From the NCBI GenBank assembly GCA_021107455.1, contig JAIOSU010000274.1, forward strand, positions 1 through 43,655: a DNA stretch of 43,655 nucleotides, in the 5' to 3' direction. The notes beneath the pieces are model-generated. The model had not been told where the DNA came from. It searched no databases and was given only the letters and a program-made list of their open reading frames with translations. The translations under genes were made by a program, and so were the position numbers. Every line of letters starts with the position of its first letter. Position 1 is the first letter of the stretch. This stretch comes from Clostridiales bacterium (GTDB lineage: Bacteria; Bacillota; Clostridia; Peptostreptococcales; Acidaminobacteraceae). Of the stretch, positions 17,291 through 25,629 are shown one piece after another.

Positions 17291-18231
17291 CTGATTTTAT
17301 CTATAAGTTTTTTACGCTTCTCGTTGATTTGATTCAATTCGTTGACTAATAGACCATCATGTTTTCTATCTTTTTCAAGGAAGAACATGGAAAGTCCGCC
17401 CAGACCGACATGAGTACCGACTGAAACTCCCATTTGCATGAGATAAATCTCACCTTTGAAACTTGTTTCATTTCTCATCTTAAGTTCCAGATTTTGAGCA
17501 TATTGATAATCTGATGTATACCCGATAATCACAAAATCAGACAGCTCCTCATCAACCCTGGCATTATATTCCTTGACGTAATGGTCAAGAACGTTTTTCC
17601 TGCCTCTTTCTTTAGCAACAATCGCCCCTTTTCCATCTCGCATGGACATGATTGGTTTGATTTTAAGGAGTTTTCCAATGAAGGCGCTTCCATTTGTCAA
17701 ACGACCACTTCTAAGCAGGTGATTCAAATCGTCTACAGAAAGAAAATGTTTGATATGAGTCTTGTAAGTTTCACAAAAATCTACCAACTCATCAAATGTG
17801 AACCCTTTCTCCATCAATTTGATACACTTTATGATCATCCAACCACTACCGTGACTCATGGATTTAGAATCAACAACATGAAGAGGAAAATCTTTGTATT
17901 TTTCAATCTCAAAAAACATATTCTTGGCTATCTCCGCAGATTGATAAGATCCACTCGTTCCACTGGACATACAGATGCACAAGATTTCGCTATATCCCTT
18001 TTCCACTGCAGACTCAAAGAGCTCCAAAAAGTAACTGGGGCTTGGCATAGCTGTTGTAGGATGTTTGGACAATCCTTCCAATTTAGCAAAAAATTCATTA
18101 GGCGTGATATCAATTCGATCCCTATAATCCTTTTCTTCAATACGTATGGTCAATGGTGCAATACCGATGTCGTATTTTTCTATCCACTCATCGGATAAAT
18201 CACATGTTGAATCCGCTATCAATTTGATCAT
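17278..18231 (-). CDS. DegV family fatty-acid-binding protein, probable FakB
   Basis: DegV proteins bind a fatty acid and present it to FakA for phosphorylation. The 317-residue protein starts MIKLIADSTCDLSDEW, the DegV signature, and keeps the GTSGSYQSA loop (about 91-99) and the HLLRSGRL block (about 166-173) that contact the fatty-acid carboxylate in the family. The C-terminal part with GVSVGTHVGLGGL is also typical, although the last 25 residues are unusually charged. It has its own TTTACA/TACAAT promoter and terminator. Pairing with the FakA at 8434-10059 is inference; genomes often carry several FakB proteins with different chain preference. Confidence 0.9.
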   Translation of the reverse strand: MIKLIADSTCDLSDEWIEKYDIGIAPLTIRIEEKDYRDRIDITPNEFFAKLEGLSKHPTTAMPSPSYFLELFESAVEKGYSEILCICMSSGTSGSYQSAEIAKNMFFEIEKYKDFPLHVVDSKSMSHGSGWMIIKCIKLMEKGFTFDELVDFCETYKTHIKHFLSVDDLNHLLRSGRLTNGSAFIGKLLKIKPIMSMRDGKGAIVAKERGRKNVLDHYVKEYNARVDEELSDFVIIGYTSDYQYAQNLELKMRNETSFKGEIYLMQMGVSVGTHVGLGGLSMFFLEKDRKHDGLLVNELNQINEKRKKLIDKIRKSD

Positions 18232-18250
18232 ATGCGCCTCCTTTCAATCC

Positions 18251-18279
18251 ATTGTAATTCAAAATGACACTCCTGTAAA
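18251..18279 (-). promoter_or_regulatory. Sigma-A promoter for the DegV/FakB gene
   Basis: On the minus strand TTTACA (18274-18279), a 17-base spacer and TACAAT (18251-18256), with AAGGAGG and the ATG just downstream. The leader would be very short, about 15 bases. Confidence 0.72.
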
Positions 18280-18285
18280 TAGAAC

Positions 18286-18320
18286 AACCCCGCTTCGACG
18301 AACAAAGCTGGGGTATTTTT
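18286..18320 (-). terminator. Probable terminator of the KamA-like gene
   Basis: ACCCC(A)GCTT and AAGCGGGGT form a stem with one bulged base, starting right after the stop codon. The T-rich tail is better on the plus strand than on the minus strand, so its efficiency for this gene is uncertain. Confidence 0.5.
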
Positions 18321-19429
18321 TATTCGAGCACGATTTCTTTTGATGTCAACCATGCTTGATGCTCTTCGAGAGCTACTGAAAATATTTTTCCTGCATTATC
18401 TGCAATCTTGGATTGATGATATTTAAAGAGCATTTCACCTCTGAATTTACCAAGAATTTCGATTTTCCCAGAATCATGGCTCATGATGAATTTTATTCGT
18501 TTACTATGTCCATGCATCATTTTTTTCGCATCTTCAACTATTTGAACAGATTCTTCGAGTGGCAGTTGGAACTGGTTTTTTACACCTCTGACAGGTCTGC
18601 ATTGAAAAATGTAATAAGGTATGATGCCTTTTTTCACCAATTCATTTTGAAGAGTTGCGAGGGTCAACGGATTATCATTGACGCCTTTAAGAAGCACAGT
18701 CTGATTGTTCACGATGATGTTGTTATCGAGCAAGACATTGACCGCTTTCATGGCTTCATCTGTAATTTCAACTGGATGATTGAATTGAGTGACTACATAG
18801 ATCTTCTTTATCTGAGAATATTTTTTCAGTATGCCAATGAGTTCCTCGTCCCCATAAATCCTATCAGGGAAAACAACCGGTGTTCTGGTTCCAAACCTGA
18901 TAAAGTCGATATGATTGATTTCAGTCAGGGCAGCAAGATAGGATTCAATCAGGTTATTTTCCAGCAAGAACGAATCGCCTCCAGTAATCAGCACATTGTT
19001 GATTTCTGTATGTTCCTTTATATAATCCACAGCATCATTTATGAAACCAAGTGTTTCATTATTTGATGTGCCGACCAATCTTTTCCTGAAACAGTGTCTG
19101 CAATACATAGCGCATTTATTGGTTGAGAGCAAAAGAGCCGTTGTACTGTATTTGTGTTGCAGGCCTTTCATCTTAGTGTTCTGAGATTCTCCACTGGTGT
19201 CAAAATCACCACTGATGTCGAACTCATCGATAGTTGGTATTGCCATCTTTCGAATAGGATCATCAGGATTGCTCGGATCAATCAAATCCAAATAATAAGT
19301 TGTTGAGGACAGTGGAAAATGTTTAATGATCTTATCATAATCATTTGCTTCATCAGGTGAAATATCAATAAAATTCTGCAGCTGTTCCACATTGTTTACA
19401 TTGTTTTTTAAAGTATCTTTCCAGGCCAT
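18320..19429 (-). CDS. KamA family radical SAM protein, substrate unknown
   Basis: A 369-residue relative of lysine 2,3-aminomutase. The radical SAM cluster motif CAMYCRHC gives Cys106, Cys110 and Cys113, followed by FRKR and by the GGDSFLL block (150-156). In true lysine 2,3-aminomutase a GGGGK loop holds PLP and two Asp residues bind the lysine side chain. Here the corresponding region reads SHDSGK (317-322), so a Lys is present without the glycine run, and the residue after QC (Asp in the lysine enzyme) is Arg278. The C-terminal zinc-binding tail of the lysine enzyme is absent. Lysine is therefore unlikely to be the substrate. It is a single-gene transcript with its own promoter between yugP and degV. 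Confidence 0.82.
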   Translation of the reverse strand: MAWKDTLKNNVNNVEQLQNFIDISPDEANDYDKIIKHFPLSSTTYYLDLIDPSNPDDPIRKMAIPTIDEFDISGDFDTSGESQNTKMKGLQHKYSTTALLLSTNKCAMYCRHCFRKRLVGTSNNETLGFINDAVDYIKEHTEINNVLITGGDSFLLENNLIESYLAALTEINHIDFIRFGTRTPVVFPDRIYGDEELIGILKKYSQIKKIYVVTQFNHPVEITDEAMKAVNVLLDNNIIVNNQTVLLKGVNDNPLTLATLQNELVKKGIIPYYIFQCRPVRGVKNQFQLPLEESVQIVEDAKKMMHGHSKRIKFIMSHDSGKIEILGKFRGEMLFKYHQSKIADNAGKIFSVALEEHQAWLTSKEIVLE

Positions 19430-19499
19430 TCTTACCTCCTTTGTCGTATATTAGTCTATGAGACCTAGACGTTATAAGTTGTGCTTAATTTAGTTCCTT

Positions 19500-19527
19500 A
19501 TTATATCATACTGGCTTATAATAACAA
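19500..19527 (-). promoter_or_regulatory. Sigma-A promoter for the KamA-like gene
   Basis: On the minus strand TTGTTA (19522-19527), a 16-base spacer and TATAAT (19500-19505), just after the terminator of the preceding operon. It leaves a leader of roughly 60 bases in which no known riboswitch was recognised. Confidence 0.7.
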
Positions 19528-19530
19528 AGT

Positions 19531-19559
19531 AAAAAAAACCCGAATCAACGGGTTTTTTT
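19531..19559 (-). terminator. Terminator of the yicC-yugP operon
   Basis: AAAAACCCG pairs with CGGGTTTTT around a six-base loop with T tracts on both strands. It begins 18 bases after the yugP stop and marks the end of the eight-gene operon. Confidence 0.9.
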
Positions 19560-19576
19560 GATATTTGTTGTTATAA

Positions 19577-20254
19577 TTAATCTCTTCCTCTGATCAACAA
19601 CATTCTTAATAGTTGTCCTATCGCCATTGCTGCTGCAGCAACATATGTCATAGCTGCTGCGTTAAGAACCTTTTTGGCATGTTTGTTTTCTTCATCTGCA
19701 AGAAATCCATATTCATCCATCATTCGAAGCGCCCTAGAGCTAGCATTGAATTCAACAGGTAATGTAATCAGTTGAAATGCAACTGAAAAAGTGAAAAAAA
19801 GTATGCCTATATTGATTAGAAATGGTAATGATAGCACAATTCCAGCAATAAACAGTGGCCAAAGTGCTTGTGAACCAAGTTGTGCAGCAGGTAAAATGGC
19901 TGTCCTTAATTTTAACGGTACATACCCTTCCGAATGCTGCAGGGCATGACCTGCCTCATGACATGCGACGCTCACTGATGCAACAGAACTATTGTCGAAA
20001 ACCGGTTCGGAGAGTCTGATCACTTTAGCTCTGGGATCATAATGATCTGAAAGATAACCATGTACACGTTCCACTCTAACGTCAGTAAGTCCATTTTGTC
20101 TCAACATCGCTTCAGCTGCCTGAGCTCCTGTCATACCTCTTGAATTTCGGATTTTATGATACTTGTTGAAGGTTGATTTAACTTTCATACTCGCTACAGA
20201 AGCCATGATCATCAAAATTATTAATATAAAAGTACCGCTTCCACCAAAATACAT
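19577..20254 (-). CDS. yugP: Membrane zinc metallopeptidase, YugP family
   Basis: A 225-residue membrane protein of the YugP family (DUF2658-type neutral zinc metallopeptidases), whose substrates are not established. An N-terminal membrane helix (about 5-23) is followed by a soluble part with the zinc motif HEAGH in ACHEAGHALQHSEGY, then two or more hydrophobic segments including PLFIAGIVLSLPFLINIGIL. The start is taken as the ATG at 20254, right after GGAGGCATAAT and the fmt stop; a longer frame to 20359 would run into fmt. It is the last gene of the operon, immediately before the terminator. Confidence 0.88.
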   Translation of the reverse strand: MYFGGSGTFILIILMIMASVASMKVKSTFNKYHKIRNSRGMTGAQAAEAMLRQNGLTDVRVERVHGYLSDHYDPRAKVIRLSEPVFDNSSVASVSVACHEAGHALQHSEGYVPLKLRTAILPAAQLGSQALWPLFIAGIVLSLPFLINIGILFFTFSVAFQLITLPVEFNASSRALRMMDEYGFLADEENKHAKKVLNAAAMTYVAAAAMAIGQLLRMLLIRGRD

Positions 20255-20255
20255 A

Positions 20256-21206
20256 TTATGCCTCCATTTCTCCCAGTACTGTTCCAATCTCAATTTCATG
20301 ACCAAGCAAAAATGCATGGGCAGACATTCTTTTGAGGCTACCAAGTTGAAGTTCTTCAATCAAAAGTAATCCATCGCCTGTCATGACGCATATTCCCGAT
20401 TTGTCACTTGTTAAAACGGTTCCTGATTTTTTATTTGTCCATTCAGTTTCATGTTCCTCAATCGGCTTTGCTCTGAATATTTTCAGTGTTTCATCCTTAT
20501 ATTTAGTATGTGCAACTGGCCATGGATTGAATCCTCTGATGCGATTGCAGATCATAGCCGCTGACATATTCCAATCTATCAATGATATTTCTTTGCTGAG
20601 CATTGATGCATAAGACGACTCTTCACCGTTTTGCTTAACCCGATCAAGTTCTCCTTTTTCAAGTTTATCGAGCGTCTCAATCAAAAGATCCGCTCCTCTT
20701 ACTGACAGAAGGTCATGCAGTTCTCCCGCATTCATGTTCGACGTGATCTCAACACTGCTTTTTAAAAGCATATCCCCAGTATCAAGACCTGCATCCATTT
20801 GCATGGTTGTTATTCCTGTGATTTTTTCACCATTTGCTATAGCCCAGTTAATGGGTGCCGCACCTCTATATTTAGGAAGTAACGATGCATGAACGTTGAT
20901 ACAACCAAACTTTGGTATATCGAGGATCTCCTGTGATAAAATTTGCCCATATGCCACAACGACAATGACATCAGGATTAAGTTCCTTAAGAAGATCGACC
21001 CATTCTTTTTTTCTGATTTTATCAGGTTGATATACACTTATATCGTACTTTTCTGCTGTGATTTTGACAGGCGTCGGGGCCATTTTTTTACCCCTGCCTT
21101 TTGGTTTGTCCGGCTGTGTAAAAACCCCGATAACCTCATGATGTTCTATGCAGTTTTCAAGAGTCTGAACTGCGAATTCTGGTGTTCCCATGAACACAAT
21201 TTTCAT
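20256..21206 (-). CDS. fmt: Methionyl-tRNA formyltransferase
   Basis: Fmt formylates initiator Met-tRNA using 10-formyltetrahydrofolate. The 316-residue protein begins MKIVFMGTPEFAVQTLE, and the catalytic block INVHASLLPKYRGAAPINWA with the essential Asn and His is present, followed by MQMDAGLDTGDM with the catalytic Asp. The C-terminal OB-like tRNA-binding domain follows from about residue 205. It begins 11 bases after def, its functional partner, which later removes the formyl group. Its stop TAA is two bases from the yugP start. Confidence 0.97.
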   Translation of the reverse strand: MKIVFMGTPEFAVQTLENCIEHHEVIGVFTQPDKPKGRGKKMAPTPVKITAEKYDISVYQPDKIRKKEWVDLLKELNPDVIVVVAYGQILSQEILDIPKFGCINVHASLLPKYRGAAPINWAIANGEKITGITTMQMDAGLDTGDMLLKSSVEITSNMNAGELHDLLSVRGADLLIETLDKLEKGELDRVKQNGEESSYASMLSKEISLIDWNMSAAMICNRIRGFNPWPVAHTKYKDETLKIFRAKPIEEHETEWTNKKSGTVLTSDKSGICVMTGDGLLLIEELQLGSLKRMSAHAFLLGHEIEIGTVLGEMEA

Positions 21207-21217
21207 ATCATCACACC

Positions 21218-21685
21218 CTATTCAGCGATTTTTTCTGTGTCTTCTAGTTGCTTATCGATATAAAGAATACCATTCAGATGGTCAATTTCATGGCAAAGTA
21301 CTCTCGATAATAGTTCTTCACCTGTGAGCTCATAAGAGTCTCCTGTGACGTCCTCATACTGGACAGTGACTTCATACGGTCTCTCTACCATTCCATGGCG
21401 TCCGGGTAAACTTAGACAGCCTTCTTCTTCAATTTGCTTGCCTTTTTTATCGATTATTCTCGGATTGATGAGCGCCATTGGTCCCTCGTCATCATAAAGG
21501 TCAAGTACAATGACTTGCTTTAATATCCCGATTTGTGGAGCCGCGAGTCCTACTCCATCGGCATGATGCATAGTTTCTACCATATCATCGACCAACACCT
21601 TTAATTTCTCATCAAACACAGTGACTGGTTTGCTCTTTTTTCTCAGTATCGGATCGTCATCAATTCTAATTATTCTGATTGCCAT
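21218..21685 (-). CDS. def: Peptide deformylase
   Basis: Peptide deformylase removes the N-formyl group from nascent proteins. The three catalytic motifs are all present: GVGLAAPQIG (44-53), EEGCLSLPG (87-95, metal ligand Cys90) and HEIDHLNG (132-139, ligands His132 and His136, catalytic Glu133). The ATG at 21685 gives a 155-residue protein beginning MAIRIIRIDDDPIL, the usual N-terminus, behind GGGAGGG. The longer frame overlaps priA and adds residues unlike the family. It lies between priA and fmt. Confidence 0.97.
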   Translation of the reverse strand: MAIRIIRIDDDPILRKKSKPVTVFDEKLKVLVDDMVETMHHADGVGLAAPQIGILKQVIVLDLYDDEGPMALINPRIIDKKGKQIEEEGCLSLPGRHGMVERPYEVTVQYEDVTGDSYELTGEELLSRVLCHEIDHLNGILYIDKQLEDTEKIAE

Positions 21686-21714
21686 TCTATCCCTCCCATT
21701 TGATTTCACTATTA

Positions 21715-24156
21715 TTATAGTATATTTGTAGCGTTCAAATCTATAGCCAATTTGCAATTGTCTACCTGAGCAAATCTGGTATCAAGATTTTTTACGTATT
21801 GTTTGATCAATTCCTGATGTTCAGGCTTGCATTTGATTAGGACCTGCCATCTGTACATTCCATCTATCTTCTTTAATAATGCGGGATTTGCATCATATAA
21901 GTCAACGGAATTTTGTAAACCATTCTTTAATAATCTATTTCGTAAATAAGACTGGGATTTTTCAGCATATGATTTGCATACTTCTTCCTCCTTACTTGAA
22001 AAAAGAAGATTGATGATTTGTGTGAATGGAGGATAATTCAGCGCATTTCTAAACTGAATTTCAGCATCATAAAACGCCTCATAAGTCGTGTGATTGATGG
22101 CATAGTGATCCGGTACATACGTTTGTAGAATCACCTCGCCTGAAATTTCACCTCGACCTGCTCTTCCAGCAACTTGATTGAACAATTGATATGCCCGCTC
22201 AGAGGACTGATAACTCGGAAAATTAAGGATTAAATCGGCTGAAAGTATTCCAATCAAAGTCACACGTTTGAAATCGAATCCTTTTGCAACCATTTGGGTT
22301 CCAATTAAAATATCCGTGCTTGAATTTTCAACGTTTTTGACAATTCTCTCCACACTGCCTTTGCGAGTGGTGGTCGTTTTGTCCATTCGATCGACCGTAG
22401 CATTTGGAAAAAAAGATTTGATTTGTTCCTCAACCTTTTCTGTACCAACACCGAAATATTTGAAATAGGTACTTTGACATTTGGGACAAAGTTTTGGGAT
22501 GAAACTTTCATAACCACAATAGTTGCATCTAACTGATTTTTCACCTTTAAAATAAGTCAATGTGACATCACAATTCGGACATGCAAGAGTGAAACCACAG
22601 CTTCTACATGAAACAAAGGTGGAATGCCCTTTCCTATTGAGAAAAATGATGACTTGTTCCTTTTTCTCCAGTCGCTCCTCTATGGCTTTATGAAGTCTCT
22701 CGCTCAAAATCGAACGATTGCCATTCAATAGTTCATCACGCATATCCACAATCTCGAAACTCGGAACTTCTTTGGAATTGTACCTTGCATTGAGTTTCAC
22801 AAGTTTTCTATTTCCGCTTAAAGCGTCATAATACTCGTTGATGGATGGAGTTGCTGAGCCGGAGACAACAATGGCTCCTGTCTGGGCGGCTTTAAATTTG
22901 GCGACTTCATAAGTTGAATATTTAGGTCTCTTTTCTGAACGGTAAGTATTCTCATGGCTTTCGTCGATGATTATTACTCCTAAATCTTCAACAGGTGTGA
23001 AAATGGCTGATCTGGCTCCGATAATCAGATCGTATTCCCCTTTTCTGATTTTTTTCCATTGATCATGTTTTTCGCCTTGAGATATTTTGGAGTGGATCAG
23101 AGCGATTCTCTCTTTACCGAATCGACTGACAAAGCGGGCTACAATCTGAGGTGTAAGTGCAATTTCCGGAACCATCAATATTGCTTTTTTTCCCTTACCT
23201 ATAAAGTATTCAATCAGTTCAGCATAAACTTCAGTTTTTCCACTTCCTGTGACACCATGAAGTAAAAAATCGTCGCTGACCTGGTTCTCATAGTCTTCAA
23301 GTATTGAACTGTAAACATTCATCTGTTCACTGGTAAGCGATATTTGAGATTTGTCCTCATGACTTTCCATAAAAACAGGAATTCTTAAATCTTCTTCTTG
23401 CTCAATTCTAAGAACACCAGCTTTGACAAACCCATCTACAACACTTTTGGAAATTTTAAGTTGATCTTGTATATCCAGACGTTTTACTTTTGGAGTATTT
23501 AGCATATGCTCAGCAAGCTTGATCTTTGCATTGTGATGTTTTGGGATTTTACCCATATATTCCAAAAGCTTGTCTGTCGTCACCAACCACTCAATATATC
23601 TGTCTTTGACAACGACTTCGTATCCTACCTCAAATTCAATCCTACCAAGAGCAACCAATCTCTTGATTGCATTTTTTTGTGTGGACGAAGCATATCCCGA
23701 TATAATGGAATCTTCTTTTAAGGGACCGTTTTCCAGACATGAAAGAACTGCAATCTCAGGTTTGGATAAAGAAACCATCTCAGAATCTGAATGATCAATG
23801 ACTCTATAAGTTTTGAATTGATTGGTCATTGTTCCGGATGGCAACAATAAGCTAACCGCTTCAGCATAACTGCATAGATATTCCGTTCTTATGAAATCCA
23901 TCCATTTAAGATCATCGGATGTCAAGAAAATACCATCATCAAAGACGTACTTTAGCGGTTTAAGTTTGTATTTTGAGGGTTCACTCATTTCATCCATTAC
24001 ATTATAGACAATACCTTCAATAAATGTGGATGGCCCAAACGGAACTATTACTCTTGCTCCGATCGAGATATCCATTCTAAATGCTTCGGGAACAATATAA
24101 GTAAACAAGTTGTCTATGCCTACTGCATTTCTTAGGATGATGACTTCTGCATACAT
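21715..24156 (-). CDS. priA: Primosomal protein N' (replication restart helicase PriA)
   Basis: PriA recognises abandoned forks and reloads the replicative helicase. The 813-residue protein has an N-terminal DNA-binding domain, Walker A GVTGSGKTEVY, the DEAH-type box DESHE, then the zinc-binding region with eight cysteines (CRSCGFTLACPNC, CNYCGYES and LCPKCQS), and helicase motifs such as GTQMVAKGFDF and QVAGRAGRG. The ATG at 24156 (MYAEVIILRN) is chosen because the longer frame starts with a TTG that overlaps the GAGGAG ribosome binding site. It is the fifth gene of the yicC operon. Confidence 0.97.
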   Translation of the reverse strand: MYAEVIILRNAVGIDNLFTYIVPEAFRMDISIGARVIVPFGPSTFIEGIVYNVMDEMSEPSKYKLKPLKYVFDDGIFLTSDDLKWMDFIRTEYLCSYAEAVSLLLPSGTMTNQFKTYRVIDHSDSEMVSLSKPEIAVLSCLENGPLKEDSIISGYASSTQKNAIKRLVALGRIEFEVGYEVVVKDRYIEWLVTTDKLLEYMGKIPKHHNAKIKLAEHMLNTPKVKRLDIQDQLKISKSVVDGFVKAGVLRIEQEEDLRIPVFMESHEDKSQISLTSEQMNVYSSILEDYENQVSDDFLLHGVTGSGKTEVYAELIEYFIGKGKKAILMVPEIALTPQIVARFVSRFGKERIALIHSKISQGEKHDQWKKIRKGEYDLIIGARSAIFTPVEDLGVIIIDESHENTYRSEKRPKYSTYEVAKFKAAQTGAIVVSGSATPSINEYYDALSGNRKLVKLNARYNSKEVPSFEIVDMRDELLNGNRSILSERLHKAIEERLEKKEQVIIFLNRKGHSTFVSCRSCGFTLACPNCDVTLTYFKGEKSVRCNYCGYESFIPKLCPKCQSTYFKYFGVGTEKVEEQIKSFFPNATVDRMDKTTTTRKGSVERIVKNVENSSTDILIGTQMVAKGFDFKRVTLIGILSADLILNFPSYQSSERAYQLFNQVAGRAGRGEISGEVILQTYVPDHYAINHTTYEAFYDAEIQFRNALNYPPFTQIINLLFSSKEEEVCKSYAEKSQSYLRNRLLKNGLQNSVDLYDANPALLKKIDGMYRWQVLIKCKPEHQELIKQYVKNLDTRFAQVDNCKLAIDLNATNIL

Positions 24157-24174
24157 ACTCGATCTCCTCAATTT

Positions 24175-24200
24175 AAAAAAGAGCAGGCCTCCCCACTCTT
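24175..24200 (-). terminator. Weak hairpin between coaBC and priA
   Basis: On the minus strand AAGAG at the coaBC stop pairs with CTCTT followed by a T run, but the stem is only five base pairs around a GC-rich loop. It may be an attenuator or simply chance. Confidence 0.3.
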
Positions 24201-25392
24201 ATATTTGATGGTATTCTATGACCTTGTCAATTATGATTCTGGCCACTTCACTTTTATTCATGCAATCGTATGATGTGCTGCGTCCATTTTTCTCAAAAAT
24301 TGTGACGATGTTTGTATCTACGTCAAAACCGGCACCTTCTGACTTTACATTGTTGGCCACTATCATATCAAGATTCTTCTCGTCTAGCTTTTTAAGTGCA
24401 TATGTTTCGAGATTTTGCGTCTCTGCTGCAAATCCAATCAAAATTTGCTTCCTCTTATGCTCTCCAAGGGTTCTTAATATGTCAGGGTTTTTCACCATTT
24501 TCAAAGTGACGGGATCATCATTTTTTTTGATTTTCTCAACTTCAGCATGCTCCGGTCTATAATCCGACGGCGCTGCTGCTTTTATGATTACATCGGCATC
24601 AGCTTCCGCCATGACTGCATCAAACATTTCTTTCGTTGTGGTCACGCTGATAAAAGTCACTCCTGCTGGAGGAGTCAAATTGGTCGGACCGCTGACAAGA
24701 ACGACTTCTGCACCTTCTTTGAGCGCTTCGATTGCAATTGCATAACCCATTTTCCCACTGCTTCGATTCGAAATGTATCTTACCGGATCAATTGGTTCCT
24801 GCGTCGGTCCCGCTGTCACTAGTATTTTTTTCCCTTTTAGCTTTTGTGACTTGGTGAAATATCTGATTACTTCAGAAACAATCGCTTCAGGATCCTCGAG
24901 CTTACCTGCCCCCACATCGCCACATGCAAGCCTTCCTGAACCGGGCTCAATCATGTGATAGCCGTAATGGACAAGTTTTTTGACGTTATCTTTGAAAATT
25001 GGATTTTCATACATCTTGGTGTTCATCGCCAGAGCCATATAAACCGGTGCTTCTGTCGCCATTACTGTTGTGGTGAGCATGTCATCAGCAATACCACCGG
25101 CAATTTTACCGACTATATTTGCAGTCGCAGGTACAATCAAAAATAGATCTGCACGCTTTGCGAGTGCAATATGTTCAACATCCCAAGTCTTGGGATCTTC
25201 AAACATTTCAGTGACGACATAATTTTGTGAGATGGATTGAAAGGTCAAAGGACTGACAAACTCAACCGCATGTTTTGTCATGATCACGTACACATTCGCG
25301 CCTAATTTTTTAAGTCTACTGACGACATCTGCAGCTTTGTAAGCAGCAATACCACCAGTAACACCGATGACTATATTCTTATCCTTCAACAT
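24199..25392 (-). CDS. coaBC: Bifunctional CoaBC: phosphopantothenoylcysteine decarboxylase and synthetase
   Basis: This enzyme couples phosphopantothenate to cysteine using CTP, then decarboxylates the product to phosphopantetheine. The 397 residues split into the flavin-dependent CoaC half (1 to about 180), with VTGGIAAYKAADV, a His near the start of EHIAL, the MALAMNTKMYENP substrate-binding block and ACGDVGAGKL carrying the active-site Cys, and the CoaB half from about 190, with VTAGPTQEPIDPVRYISN and KAAAPSDYRP. It is the fourth gene of the yicC operon, 24 bases after rpoZ. CoaD of the next step is at 5297-5782. Confidence 0.97.
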   Translation of the reverse strand: MLKDKNIVIGVTGGIAAYKAADVVSRLKKLGANVYVIMTKHAVEFVSPLTFQSISQNYVVTEMFEDPKTWDVEHIALAKRADLFLIVPATANIVGKIAGGIADDMLTTTVMATEAPVYMALAMNTKMYENPIFKDNVKKLVHYGYHMIEPGSGRLACGDVGAGKLEDPEAIVSEVIRYFTKSQKLKGKKILVTAGPTQEPIDPVRYISNRSSGKMGYAIAIEALKEGAEVVLVSGPTNLTPPAGVTFISVTTTKEMFDAVMAEADADVIIKAAAPSDYRPEHAEVEKIKKNDDPVTLKMVKNPDILRTLGEHKRKQILIGFAAETQNLETYALKKLDEKNLDMIVANNVKSEGAGFDVDTNIVTIFEKNGRSTSYDCMNKSEVARIIIDKVIEYHQI

Positions 25393-25416
25393 GAAATCAC
25401 TTCCTTTAAAGAATGA

Positions 25417-25629
25417 CTAGATTCTATCTTTTGGTGGTTCAGGAATATGCGCTTCGATATCATCGTTCATAATTTCTTTGATCGCGAGTGACAATGGTTT
25501 TTCAATTTCCATATCAATGGCATCGTCTTCTCCGTCAGTCAAATAACGAGCGCGTTTCGCTGCAAGTATACAGAGTGCGTAACGGTTTCCAGTTTTTTCA
25601 ATTAATTCATCAATTGATGGTTTAAGCAT
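25417..25629 (-). CDS. rpoZ: RNA polymerase omega subunit
   Basis: Omega aids folding and assembly of the beta' subunit. The 70-residue protein beginning MLKPSIDELIEKTGNRYALC contains the conserved block IDELIEKTGNRYALCILAAKRAR. The ATG at 25629 is chosen, behind AAGGAGG and overlapping the gmk stop by 8 bases; the longer frame to 25677 lies inside gmk. It sits in its usual place between gmk and coaBC. Confidence 0.95.
   Translation of the reverse strand: MLKPSIDELIEKTGNRYALCILAAKRARYLTDGEDDAIDMEIEKPLSLAIKEIMNDDIEAHIPEPPKDRI

Noticed and set aside
17581-18198. A 205-codon plus-strand open frame over the DegV gene
   Set aside because: Antisense shadow of a recognised DegV protein; the translation resembles no family.
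18413-19066. A 217-codon plus-strand open frame over the KamA-like gene
   Set aside because: Antisense shadow; the minus-strand product has the radical SAM motif, promoter and ribosome binding site.
19430-19499. A riboswitch in the leader of the KamA-like gene
   Set aside because: The leader is only about 60 bases long and shows no recognised aptamer or terminator/antiterminator pair.
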